Source: Actinomycetes bacterium (lineage in GTDB: Bacteria > Actinomycetota > Actinomycetes > Actinomycetales > Microbacteriaceae). From it: a DNA stretch of 35,505 nucleotides. The translations under genes and the position numbers were made by a program. This document shows positions 22,947 through 31,373 of the stretch, piece by piece. The notes under the pieces were generated by a model, which did not search any database, was not told where the DNA came from, and saw only the letters and a program-made list of their open reading frames with translations. The stretch covers positions 1 through 35,505 of the forward strand of contig JAEYZI010000037.1 in NCBI GenBank assembly GCA_023428065.1, read 5' to 3'. Every line of letters begins with the position of its first letter. Position 1 is the stretch's first letter.

Positions 22947-23950
22947 CCGCCCCCGCAGCCGCACGCCGCGCGCGGGCCCGGCGGCCCCTCGCGCTCTGGA
23001 TCGTCGCCGTCGCGCTCCCGCTCGTGGTGTGGGCGACGGCCGTCGTCGTCCAGCTCGCCTGGCTTCCGGAGCTCCCCGACCCCGTCGCGATCCACTGGGG
23101 CGCGGATGGCCACCCCGACGGATTCGCGCCCGCGTGGGCGGGCATCGCGCTCACGGGCGGTCTCGGTGTCGGCCTCACCCTGCTCTTCGGCGTCTTCGTC
23201 GGCATCGGCCGCGGGCCGGCGCCCACCGCGACGCACAAGCTCCTCGCGGTCGTCTCGCTCGCGGAGTCGCTCTTCGTCGGCGGCGTCATCACGGCGTCGC
23301 TCGGCGTCCAGCGCGGGGTCGACCACGCGCGCGACGCGGGCGACATCGGCGGGTGGGTGCTCCCCGTCCTCGTGCTCGCCCTCCTCGCCGCGGTCGCGGC
23401 GTGGTTCGCGCTCCCGAAGTCCGTGAGGGCCGGCGGCGAGGCGGCGCCCGCGGCGCCCCTCCGCCTCGCGCCCGGAGAACGCGGCGTGTGGATCGCGACC
23501 GTGCGCGTCGCGACGTCGGCCGCCGTCGCGATCACGTGCGCGGTCGGCGTCACGGTCGTCGCGGTCGCGTTCGCCGTCGCCGCCTCGAGCGGCGCGCTCT
23601 GGCCCGTCCTCGTGCTCCCCGCGCTGCTCCTGCTCGCGTGCGCCTCCGGCCTCGTGTGGCGCGTGCGCATCGACGCGTCGGGCCTCACGGTGCGCTCGCT
23701 TCCGCTCGGCTGGCCGCTCCGCCGCATCCGCTCCGCCGACATCGCCACGGTCGAGACGGTCGACGTCGAGCCGCTCGCGGAGTTCGGCGGCTGGGGCTGG
23801 CGCTGGTCGCCGGGAGGCGGCTCGGGCGTCATCGCGCGAGAGGGTCCGGGCATCCTCGTGACGACGCGCGAGGGCCGCCGCTTCACCGTCACGGTCGACG
23901 ACGCCCCCACGGCGGCCGCCCTCCTCGCCGCCGTCGCCCAGTCCCGCTAG
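22943..23950 (+). CDS. DUF1648-type multi-pass membrane protein
   Basis: 335 residues. The first helix is followed by the stretch LPDPVAIHWGADGHPDGFAP, the hallmark of DUF1648. About six membrane helices occupy residues ~17-235. The last ~100 residues form a soluble beta-rich domain (VRIDASGLTVRSLPLGWPLRRI then ILVTTREGRRFTVTVDD) that looks like a PH-like module. Function of the family is not established; members are often encoded with a GntR/YtrA regulator, as here (ATGA overlap). The TAG stop lies within the TAGAAT -10 hexamer of the ileS transcript, so the two units abut exactly. Confidence 0.82.
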   Translation: MTAPAAARRARARRPLALWIVAVALPLVVWATAVVVQLAWLPELPDPVAIHWGADGHPDGFAPAWAGIALTGGLGVGLTLLFGVFVGIGRGPAPTATHKLLAVVSLAESLFVGGVITASLGVQRGVDHARDAGDIGGWVLPVLVLALLAAVAAWFALPKSVRAGGEAAPAAPLRLAPGERGVWIATVRVATSAAVAITCAVGVTVVAVAFAVAASSGALWPVLVLPALLLLACASGLVWRVRIDASGLTVRSLPLGWPLRRIRSADIATVETVDVEPLAEFGGWGWRWSPGGGSGVIAREGPGILVTTREGRRFTVTVDDAPTAAALLAAVAQSR

Positions 23951-23953
23951 AAT
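23948..23953 (+). promoter_or_regulatory. -10 element (TAGAAT) for the ileS transcript
   Basis: TAGAAT overlaps the stop codon of the preceding gene. It would start transcription near 23960, just before the T-box leader. The -35 is poor, as is common in this group. Confidence 0.55.
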
Positions 23954-23959
23954 CGTGGG

Positions 23960-24157
23960 CACAGACTGCGATCCGGCCATCACCGGGGAGTCCTCGGAAG
24001 AACCCGCCCCCCGTGGGCGGCAGTAGACCCGAGCGGGTGCGCCCGTCAGCGCGTGCAATGAGCGGTCGGCCCCCTCGGGCGGTCGGCAAGCGAGGTGGTA
24101 CCGCGGCATCCGTCGTCCTCGTGCGAGAACTCCACGAGACGAATCAGGACGGACCGG
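23960..24157 (+). ncRNA. ileS T-box riboswitch (ultrashort Stem I, translational type)
   Basis: The conserved T-box GAGGTGGTACCGCGG is at 24092-24106. Its TGGT (24096-24099) would pair with the ACCA end of uncharged tRNA-Ile, whose discriminator is A. The short Stem I hairpin near the 5' end is CCGG-CCATCA-CCGG (23973-23986), with isoleucine codon ATC (23979-23981) in its terminal loop, as in the ultrashort Stem I class known from actinobacterial ileS. Intervening hairpins include CCGCCC/GGGCGG. No T-run terminator is present. Instead TCCGTC (24109-24114) is complementary to GACGGA (24148-24153) at the ileS ribosome-binding region, so control of translation initiation is expected: uncharged tRNA frees the SD. 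Confidence 0.9.
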
Positions 24158-27100
24158 ATGACCTACCCGCGTAACGCGACTCCCGACGAGCCCCACGGCA
24201 CCGGTGTCCAGGGCCCCGGCGTCCCCGCCTCCCCGCGCTTCCCCGAGATCGAGCGCGAGATCCTGCGGTACTGGCGCGAGGACGGCACCTTCGAGGCCTC
24301 CGTCGAGGCGCGCGAGGGTGACCCCGAGTGGGTTTTCTACGACGGCCCGCCCTTCGCCAACGGCCTGCCGCACTACGGCCACCTGCTCACGGGCTACGCG
24401 AAGGACGTCTTCCCCCGCTACCAGACGATGCGCGGCAAGCAGGTGCACCGTCGCTTCGGCTGGGACACCCACGGCCTCCCGGCGGAGCTCGAGGCCATGC
24501 GCCAGCTCGGGATCACGACGAAGGACGAGATCGAGCACATGGGCATCGGCGCCTTCAACGCGAAGGCGCGCGAGTCGGTGCTGCACTACACGCAGGAGTG
24601 GCAGGACTACGTCACGCGCCAGGCCCGCTGGGTCGACTTCGAGAACGACTACAAGACCCTCGACCCGACCTTCATGGAGTCGGTCATCTGGGCCTTCGCG
24701 AAGCTCTACGAGAAGGGCCTCGCCTACGAGGGCTTCCGCGTGCTGCCGTACTGCTGGAACGACGAGACGCCGCTCTCCGCGCACGAGCTGCGCATGGACG
24801 ACGACGTCTACCAGCAGCGCCAGGACCAGTCGGTCACCGTGACGTTCCCGTTCGTCGGCGAGAAGGCCGAGGCGCTCGGCCTCACGGCGGTCAACGCCCT
24901 CGCGTGGACGACGACGCCGTGGACCCTCCCGACCAACGCCGCGCTCGCGGTCGGCCCCGACATCGTCTACGTCGTCGTGCCCGCGGGCCCCGCGGGGGCC
25001 GCGAACGGCCTCGAGGGCGACGCCGCGCGCTTCCTGCTCGCCGCCGACACCGTGGCCGCCTACGCGAAGGACCTCGGCTACGAGGACGCCGCGGCCGCTC
25101 TCGCCGCGGTCGAGGAGCGCCGCTACACGGGTGCCGAGCTCGCCGGCATCCGCTACGACGTCCTATGGGACTACTACCTCGAGGCCTATGGTCCCGACGC
25201 GTTCCAGGTGCTCGTGGCCGACTACGTCGCCACGGGCGAGGGCACGGGCATCGTGCACCAGGCGCCCGCCTACGGTGAAGACGACCAGCTCACGTGTGCC
25301 GCGGCCGGCATCCCCGTCGTGCTCTCCCTCGACGACGGGGGCCGATTCCTGCCCGCCGTCGCGGATGTCGCGGGCCTGCGCTGGGACGAGGCCAACAAGC
25401 CGCTCGTGCAGAAGCTGCGCGCCGAGAAGCGCCTCCTGCAGCTCAAGAGCTACGAGCACGCGTACCCGCACTGCTGGCGGTGCCGCAACCCGCTCATCTA
25501 CAAGGCGGTCTCGAGCTGGTTCGTGCGCGTGCCCGAGTTCAAGGACCGCATGATCGAGCTCAACGAGCAGATCAACTGGGTGCCCGAGAACGTCAAGCAC
25601 GGCCAGTTCGGCAAGTGGCTCGCGAACGCGCGCGACTGGTCGGTGAGCCGCAACCGCTACTGGGGCAGCCCCATCCCGGTGTGGAAGTCCGACGACCCCG
25701 AGTACCCGCGCGTCGACGTCTACGGCTCGCTCGAGGAGCTCGAGCGCGACTTCGGCTCCCTCCCGCGCGACGAGAACGGCGAGGTGAATCTGCACCGGCC
25801 CTACATCGACGAGCTCACGCGTCCGAACCCCGACGACCCCACGGGCCGCTCGGTCATGCGCCGCATCGAGGACGTGCTCGACGTGTGGTTCGACTCGGGC
25901 TCGATGCCGTTCGCACAGGTGCATTACCCGTTCGAGAACCGCGAGTGGTTCGACAGCCACAACCCCGCCGACTTCATCGTCGAGTACATCGGGCAGACGC
26001 GCGGCTGGTTCTACGTCATGCACGTGCTCGCGACCGCGCTCTTCGACCGCCCGGCCTACAAGAACGTGCTGAGCCACGGCATCGTGCTCGGCTCCGACGG
26101 CCAGAAGATGTCGAAGTCGCTGCGCAACTACCCCGACGTGTCGGAGGTCTTCGACCGCGACGGCGCGGATGCCATGCGCTGGTTCCTGCTGTCGGGCTCC
26201 GTCATCCGCGGCGGCAACCTCATCGTCACGGAGGAGGGCATCCGGCACGGCGTGCGCGAGGTCATGCTGCCGCTGTGGTCGAGCTACTACTTCTTCACGC
26301 TCTACGCCAACAGCGCGGGCGTCGAGGCGCGACGCCGCACCGACTCGGGGCACCCGCTCGACCGGTACCTGCTCGCGAAGACGCGCGAGGCGATCACCGA
26401 GGTCACCGCGCGGCTCGACGACTTCGACACGCCGCTCGCGTGCGAGGCGCTGCGCGAGTTCGCCGAGGTGCTCACCAACTGGTACGTGCGACGCAGCCGC
26501 GACCGCTTCTGGGAGGGCGAGGACCACGCCGCCTTCGACACGCTCTACACGGTGCTCGAGACCTTCACGCGCCTCGCGGCGCCCCTGCTGCCCCTCGTGA
26601 CGGAGGAGATCTGGCGCGGGCTCACGGGCGGCCGCAGCGTGCACCTGGAGGACTGGCCGGTCGCCGCCGAGTTCCCCGTCGACACCGAGCTCGTGCGCAC
26701 GATGGACCGCGTGCGCGAGGTCGCCTCCTCGGGGCTCGCGCTGCGCAAGGCCCGCCGGCTGCGCGTGCGTCTTCCGCTCGCGCGACTCACGGTCGTCGCC
26801 CCCGACGCGGTCGCGCTCGACGGCTTCGCCGACATCATCCGCGACGAACTCAACGTCAAGGAGCTCGAGCTCGCCCCGCTCGTCGAGTCGAGCCTCGCGG
26901 ACTACGGCATCACGCGCCGCTTGAGCGTCAACGCGCGCGCCCTCGGCCCGCGCGTCGGGCGCGACGTGCAGCGCGTCATCCAGGCCGCGAAGGCGGGCGA
27001 CTGGGCCGTCACCGCCGGGCCCGAAGGAGACGAGGTCGTCGTGGGCGGCGTGCCGCTCCTTCCGGGCGAGTACGAGCTCGAGCTCTCCGTCGCCGACGCG

Positions 27101-27421
27101 GAGCGGGCGATCGCGTTCCTGCCCTCGGGCGGCTTCGTCGTGCTCGACACGCACGTGAGCCCCGAGCTCGCGGCGGAGGGCGTCGCGCGCGACGTCGTGC
27201 GCGCCGTGCAGCAGGCACGCAAGGACGCGGGGCTCGAGGTGACCGACCGCATCCGCCTCGCGCTCACGGGAGATGCCGAGGCCGTCGCCGCGATCGAGGC
27301 GCACCGCGCCCTCATCGCGGGCGAGACCCTTGCCACCGAACTCATCGTCGGTGAGGCTGAGGGGGGCACGTCGCCCGTGGGGGAGGGTTCCGCCGTGACG
27401 ATCGAGGTGAACCGCGCATGA
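24158..27421 (+). CDS. ileS: Isoleucine--tRNA ligase (type 2, eukaryote-like)
   Basis: 1087-residue class I synthetase. Its HIGH motif reads HYGH (72-75, PPFANGLPHYGHLLTG) and KMSKS is at 650-654 (GQKMSKSLRNY). A long editing domain (about 200-420) carries WTTTPWTLPTNAALAV and GTGIVHQAPAYGEDD. A CWRC pair appears near residue 440 and the anticodon domain fills the C-terminal third. Length and the HYGH variant indicate the type 2 enzyme, a form often associated with low mupirocin sensitivity. The ATG at 24158 is the first start after the T box. The stop overlaps the folC start by ATGA (27418-27421). Confidence 0.97.
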   Translation: MTYPRNATPDEPHGTGVQGPGVPASPRFPEIEREILRYWREDGTFEASVEAREGDPEWVFYDGPPFANGLPHYGHLLTGYAKDVFPRYQTMRGKQVHRRFGWDTHGLPAELEAMRQLGITTKDEIEHMGIGAFNAKARESVLHYTQEWQDYVTRQARWVDFENDYKTLDPTFMESVIWAFAKLYEKGLAYEGFRVLPYCWNDETPLSAHELRMDDDVYQQRQDQSVTVTFPFVGEKAEALGLTAVNALAWTTTPWTLPTNAALAVGPDIVYVVVPAGPAGAANGLEGDAARFLLAADTVAAYAKDLGYEDAAAALAAVEERRYTGAELAGIRYDVLWDYYLEAYGPDAFQVLVADYVATGEGTGIVHQAPAYGEDDQLTCAAAGIPVVLSLDDGGRFLPAVADVAGLRWDEANKPLVQKLRAEKRLLQLKSYEHAYPHCWRCRNPLIYKAVSSWFVRVPEFKDRMIELNEQINWVPENVKHGQFGKWLANARDWSVSRNRYWGSPIPVWKSDDPEYPRVDVYGSLEELERDFGSLPRDENGEVNLHRPYIDELTRPNPDDPTGRSVMRRIEDVLDVWFDSGSMPFAQVHYPFENREWFDSHNPADFIVEYIGQTRGWFYVMHVLATALFDRPAYKNVLSHGIVLGSDGQKMSKSLRNYPDVSEVFDRDGADAMRWFLLSGSVIRGGNLIVTEEGIRHGVREVMLPLWSSYYFFTLYANSAGVEARRRTDSGHPLDRYLLAKTREAITEVTARLDDFDTPLACEALREFAEVLTNWYVRRSRDRFWEGEDHAAFDTLYTVLETFTRLAAPLLPLVTEEIWRGLTGGRSVHLEDWPVAAEFPVDTELVRTMDRVREVASSGLALRKARRLRVRLPLARLTVVAPDAVALDGFADIIRDELNVKELELAPLVESSLADYGITRRLSVNARALGPRVGRDVQRVIQAAKAGDWAVTAGPEGDEVVVGGVPLLPGEYELELSVADAERAIAFLPSGGFVVLDTHVSPELAAEGVARDVVRAVQQARKDAGLEVTDRIRLALTGDAEAVAAIEAHRALIAGETLATELIVGEAEGGTSPVGEGSAVTIEVNRA

Positions 27422-28794
27422 CCGACGACCCGGCAGCCGACGCGGAGGCCGCCGCGTTCCGACGCGCCGCGGACGCCGCCTACGAGCAGCTCCTCGGCCG
27501 TGTCGGCGAGGCGGCGCCGCAGCCCCGGCTCGAGCCGACCCGTCGCGCCGTCGAGCTGCTCGGCGACGTGCACCGGGCGGCGCCCGTCGTGCACATCACG
27601 GGCACCAACGGCAAGACCTCCACGAGCCGCATGATCGAGTCGCTCCTGCGCGCGACGGGCCTGCGCACGGGCCTTCTCACGAGCCCCCACCTCGACCGCG
27701 TCACCGAGCGCATCATGATCGACGGCGAGCCGATCTCCGACGAGGCGTTCGCGCGCAACTGGGACGACATCCAGCCCTACCTGCTCATGGTCGACGCGGA
27801 GCTCGCGGCGAACGGCGAGGAGGGACTCACCTTCTTCGAGGCGCTCACGGTGCTCGCCTTCGCGAGCTTCGCCGACGCTCCCGTCGACGTCGTCGTACTC
27901 GAGGTCGGCATGGGCGGCGAGTGGGACTCGACGAACGTCGCCGACGGGCAGGTCGCCGTCTTCACCCCCATCGCCCTCGACCACACCCAGCGGCTCGGCG
28001 GGACGATCCGCGAGATCGCGCGCACGAAGGCGGGCATCATCAAGCCCGCCGCATCCGTCGTCACGGCGATCCAGCCGATCGAGGCGCTCGACGAGCTGCG
28101 GCAGGCCGCGGAGATCGACGAGGCGAGCCTCGCGATCGAGCGGGTCGACTTCGCCCTCGAGTCGACGACCGTCGCGGTCGGCGGGCAGCTCGTCGACATC
28201 CGGGGGAGGGTCGGGCGCTATCGCGACGTGTTCCTGCCGCTCTACGGCGACCACCAGGCTCAGAACGCCGCCGTCGCGGTCGCCGCCGTCGAGTCGTTCC
28301 TCGGCGACGGAACGGTCGCCCTCGATCCGGATGTCGTGGCCGAGGGGCTCGGGCAGGTCACCTCGCCCGGACGGCTCCAGCTCGTCGGCATCGAGCCGAC
28401 CGTGCTCGTCGACGCGGCCCACAACCCCCACGGGGCCGCGGCCCTCGCGGCGGCGCTGCGCGAGTACTTCGACTTCGACGAGTACGCGATCGTGCTCGGC
28501 GTGCTCGCCGACAAGGACGCGCACGGCATCGTGCGCGAGCTCGCGCCCATCGCCGCGCGCGTCGACGTGACGCGCTCGGAGTCGGACCGCGCCATCCCCG
28601 CCGACGCGCTCGCCGAGATCGTGCTCGACGATGTCGCGCCCGACGCGGTCTTCGTGCACGACGCGGCGCCCGAGGCGCTCGACGCCGCGCGCACGTGGGC
28701 GGCGTCCGCGCCGCGCCGCGCCGTCGTCGTCACGGGCTCGATCACGCTCGTCGGCGAGATCATCGCCCTCGCCGAGGGGGAGGGGTGGAAGTGA
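27418..28794 (+). CDS. folC: Bifunctional folylpolyglutamate synthase / dihydrofolate synthase
   Basis: 458 residues, Mur ligase fold. The ATP-binding P-loop is GTNGKTS (62-68) within HITGTNGKTSTSR. The folate-binding TSPHLDRVTERI follows, then EVGMGGEWDSTN and the ALDHTQRLGGTIREIARTK block. The C-terminal domain has DAAHNPHGAAAL. The enzyme adds glutamate to dihydropteroate and to folates. It is translationally coupled to ileS (ATGA overlap) and to the DUF4233 gene (GTGA overlap), an arrangement common in actinobacteria. Confidence 0.95.
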   Translation: MTDDPAADAEAAAFRRAADAAYEQLLGRVGEAAPQPRLEPTRRAVELLGDVHRAAPVVHITGTNGKTSTSRMIESLLRATGLRTGLLTSPHLDRVTERIMIDGEPISDEAFARNWDDIQPYLLMVDAELAANGEEGLTFFEALTVLAFASFADAPVDVVVLEVGMGGEWDSTNVADGQVAVFTPIALDHTQRLGGTIREIARTKAGIIKPAASVVTAIQPIEALDELRQAAEIDEASLAIERVDFALESTTVAVGGQLVDIRGRVGRYRDVFLPLYGDHQAQNAAVAVAAVESFLGDGTVALDPDVVAEGLGQVTSPGRLQLVGIEPTVLVDAAHNPHGAAALAAALREYFDFDEYAIVLGVLADKDAHGIVRELAPIAARVDVTRSESDRAIPADALAEIVLDDVAPDAVFVHDAAPEALDAARTWAASAPRRAVVVTGSITLVGEIIALAEGEGWK

Positions 28795-29237
28795 CCGAGT
28801 CGTCGGCGCCCGCCGCGCCCGCCGCATCCGCGCGCCCGCGCCGAGAGCGCACCCTCACCGAGACGCTCCTGTCGATCACCCTCGGGCTCGAGGCGGCGAT
28901 GATGTTCTTCGCGACCGTCGTCGTGTTCGGCCTCGACCGCTTCGACCCCGACTGGCTCGCGTTCGTATACGGCGCCGTGTTCATCCTCGTGCTCGCGCTC
29001 GTCGCGGGCGTGCAGCGCTGGGCGTGGGGGGTCTGGACGGGCGCCGCGCTGCAGCTCGCGATCCTCGCGACCGGGTTCGTCGAGCCCATGATGTTCCTCG
29101 CGGGCGGCGCGTTCGTCGCCCTCTGGGTCTACTGCTTCGTGCGCGGGCGCCAGATCGACCGTCAGAAGGCGCAGTGGCTCGCCGAGCGGGCCGCCGCCGA
29201 AACCACAGAAGCCACCGAACAAGGAGACGCCCCATGA
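28791..29237 (+). CDS. DUF4233 family membrane protein
   Basis: 148 residues with a polar Ala/Pro/Arg N-terminus, four predicted membrane helices (about residues 24-47, 52-72, 75-95 and 98-118) and a charged C-terminal tail rich in Glu and Thr. The LTETLLSITLGLEAAMMFF start and the position between folC and ndk are the hallmarks of actinobacterial DUF4233, whose function is unknown. I use the GTG at 28791, which overlaps the folC stop (GTGA) with a GGGGGAGGGG stretch 5 nt upstream; an in-frame GTG at 28785 is less well spaced. The stop overlaps the ndk start by ATGA. Confidence 0.88.
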   Translation: MTESSAPAAPAASARPRRERTLTETLLSITLGLEAAMMFFATVVVFGLDRFDPDWLAFVYGAVFILVLALVAGVQRWAWGVWTGAALQLAILATGFVEPMMFLAGGAFVALWVYCFVRGRQIDRQKAQWLAERAAAETTEATEQGDAP

Positions 29238-29659
29238 ACGCTGTCGAAGAGACCCTCGTGATCGTGAAGCCGGATGGCGTGGCCCGCGGTCTCACGGGCG
29301 AGATCCTGCGCCGCATCGAGGCGAAGGGCTACTCGCTCGTCGACATCCGTCTGCTGCAGGCGGACCGCGAGCTGCTCGCCCTCCACTACGCGGAGCACGA
29401 GGGCAAGCCGTTCTACGAGCCGCTCGTCGAGTTCATGCAGTCGGGCCCCGTCGTCGCGATGCGTGTCGCGGGCAACCGCGTCATCGAGGGGTTCCGCGTG
29501 CTCGCCGGCACGACCGACCCCACGACGGCCGCGCCCGGCACCATCCGCGGCGACCTCGGGCGCGATTGGGGCCTCAAGGTGCAGCAGAACCTCGTGCACG
29601 GCTCCGACTCGCCCGAGTCCGCCGCGCGCGAACTCGCCCTCTGGTTCCCCCTTCCCTGA
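29234..29659 (+). CDS. ndk: Nucleoside-diphosphate kinase
   Basis: 141 residues, normal for bacterial NDK. It transfers the gamma phosphate of ATP to NDPs through a phosphohistidine. TLVIVKPDGVARGL opens the fold and the active-site His122 is in NLVHGSDSPESAARE. The ATG at 29234 overlaps the DUF4233 stop (ATGA) and has AAGGAG 7 nt upstream. The stop overlaps the start of the phosphatase gene by one base (TGATG). Confidence 0.97.
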   Translation: MNAVEETLVIVKPDGVARGLTGEILRRIEAKGYSLVDIRLLQADRELLALHYAEHEGKPFYEPLVEFMQSGPVVAMRVAGNRVIEGFRVLAGTTDPTTAAPGTIRGDLGRDWGLKVQQNLVHGSDSPESAARELALWFPLP

Positions 29660-30477
29660 TGCCCGAGCTCTCGGAGCCGGGCGAGGCGATCCTGCTCGCG
29701 ACGCTGCCGAACCTGCGCGACGCGGGCGGATGGCCGACCGTCGACGGGCGGCGGGTGCGCAGGGGCGTGCTCTTCCGCTCGACGGCCCTCGACCGCCTCG
29801 ACGACGCGGATGCCGCCGCACTCGGCGGCCTCGGCATCCGCTGCGTCGTCGACTTCCGCACGCGGCTCGAGCGTGAGAACCGGCCCGACCGCATGCTCGA
29901 GGGCGTGCGCACCCTCATCGAGGACGTGCTCGCCGACTCGACGGTCGCGGCGCCCGCGCAGATGCAGGCGTTCTTCCGCGCCCCCGCGCAGGCGCTCGCG
30001 TTCCTCGAGAGCGGCCGCGGCGACGAGGCGATGCGCAGCGCCTATCGCGAGTTCATCACCCTCCCGAGCGCCCGCCGGGGGCTCGCGACGTTCTTCCGGC
30101 TCCTGCTCGACGAGGACGACCTGCCGGTGCTGTACCACTGCACGACCGGCAAGGACCGCACGGGGTGGGCGACGGCCGCGCTGCTCAGCGTGCTCGGCGT
30201 CTCCGAGGACGACGTCTACCGGGAGTACCTGCTCACGAACGAGCAGCTGCTGCCGGCGCTCGAGCCGCTCTTCCGCCGCTTCGAGGCGCACGGCGCGCCG
30301 CGGGAGCTGCTCGTCCCCGTGCTGGGGGTCGACCGCAGCTACCTCGACGAGGCCTTCGCGGCGGTGCGCGCCGAGTTCGGCACGATCGAGCGTTATCTCG
30401 CCGACGGCCTCGGCATCACGCCGGAGGAGCAGGCCATGCTCCGGGACCGGCTCACCGAGCCGGCCCCGCGAGCCTGA
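29659..30477 (+). CDS. Tyrosine-protein phosphatase (PtpB-like, HCxxGKDRTG)
   Basis: 272 residues. The catalytic loop HCTTGKDRTG places the nucleophilic Cys at 161 and the phosphate-binding Arg at 167. The N-terminal LPNLRDAGGWPTVDGRRVRRGVLFRS block is conserved in the bacterial PtpB/LipA-type family, in which activity on phosphotyrosine, phosphoserine and phosphoinositides has been reported. No signal peptide. Its start shares one base with the ndk stop (TGATG), so it is coupled to ndk and is the last gene of the ileS operon. It ends one nucleotide before the stop of the convergent DsbA-like gene. Confidence 0.88.
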   Translation: MPELSEPGEAILLATLPNLRDAGGWPTVDGRRVRRGVLFRSTALDRLDDADAAALGGLGIRCVVDFRTRLERENRPDRMLEGVRTLIEDVLADSTVAAPAQMQAFFRAPAQALAFLESGRGDEAMRSAYREFITLPSARRGLATFFRLLLDEDDLPVLYHCTTGKDRTGWATAALLSVLGVSEDDVYREYLLTNEQLLPALEPLFRRFEAHGAPRELLVPVLGVDRSYLDEAFAAVRAEFGTIERYLADGLGITPEEQAMLRDRLTEPAPRA

Positions 30478-30478
30478 G

Positions 30479-31309
30479 TCAGCCCTCGATCTTCGCGAGC
30501 TCCGAGGCGACGAAGTCCTCGAAGGTCGCGCTCTGGCGGTCCCACACGGTGCCGTTGATGACGACCGTCGGGGTGCCGCGCACGCCGGAGCGGGCGGTGG
30601 CGGCCTTCACCCACGGGGTGAAGCTCTCGCCGTTGATGCACTCGACGACGTCGGGGTCGTCGACGCCCGCGCCGCGCACGACGTCGACGAGGGCGCTGTT
30701 GCCCATGCCGCCCGTACCCTCGGTGGCCTGGTTCTCGTACATGGCCGCCATGACGTCGAGGAACGCGTCGGGCTCGTAGTTCGCGACGCACGCGGCGACG
30801 TTGTTGGCGCGCGTGGAGACCTCGCGGCCCGAGAAGGCGCGGTCGAGGATCGCGACGGGGTGCACCTCAAGGGTCGCGGTTCCCTCGGCGACGAGGTTCT
30901 GGATGCTCTCGGAGTAGGCCTGCTCGAAGTTCTTGCAGACGGGGCACGTGAAGTCGACGTAGGTGACGATGTTGAGCACGCCCTCGCGCGGCGTCGTCGG
31001 CACGGGGTCGGCGCCCTTCGCGACGGCCTTCGTGGGCACGTACTGCAGGCCCCCGTCGCCATCCGCCTCGAAGACGATGCCGTCGCTCAGCATGTTCGCG
31101 GGGCCGGCCTCCTTCTTGGGCGGCGGCTGGAACGCGACGACGGCCCACACGACGCCGCCGACGATCGCGAGGATCGCGATCGAGGAGACGGTCGGGATGA
31201 GCCACTTGAGCAGCTTCTGGCGCTTGAGCTGCTTCTCGCGGGCGATGCGCGCGGCCTCGCGGGCCTCTTCGCGGCGCTGGTTCTTGGTCGGTCGGGGCGC
31301 GTTGGTCAC
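30479..31309 (-). CDS. Membrane-anchored DsbA-like thioredoxin-fold oxidoreductase
   Basis: 276 residues. A charged cytoplasmic N-terminus (KNQRREEAREAARIAREKQ) is followed by one membrane anchor (about 36-60) and an external thioredoxin-fold domain. The active site CPVC is at 122-125 (VDFTCPVCKNFEQ), and the cis-proline region is GVRGTPTVVING. It should introduce or isomerise disulfides in exported proteins and be re-oxidised by the VKOR encoded just upstream. The start is GTG at 31309 with AGGA about 9 nt upstream. A TAGACT at 31367-31362 in the 64-bp gap from the VKOR gene could be an extra promoter. Confidence 0.9.
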   Translation of the reverse strand: MTNAPRPTKNQRREEAREAARIAREKQLKRQKLLKWLIPTVSSIAILAIVGGVVWAVVAFQPPPKKEAGPANMLSDGIVFEADGDGGLQYVPTKAVAKGADPVPTTPREGVLNIVTYVDFTCPVCKNFEQAYSESIQNLVAEGTATLEVHPVAILDRAFSGREVSTRANNVAACVANYEPDAFLDVMAAMYENQATEGTGGMGNSALVDVVRGAGVDDPDVVECINGESFTPWVKAATARSGVRGTPTVVINGTVWDRQSATFEDFVASELAKIEG

Positions 31310-31373
31310 GAGTGGAATCCTGCTGTGTCGGGGTCGGATGGGGCGGGAGAAGTCGAGAGGGAGTCTACGGGGC

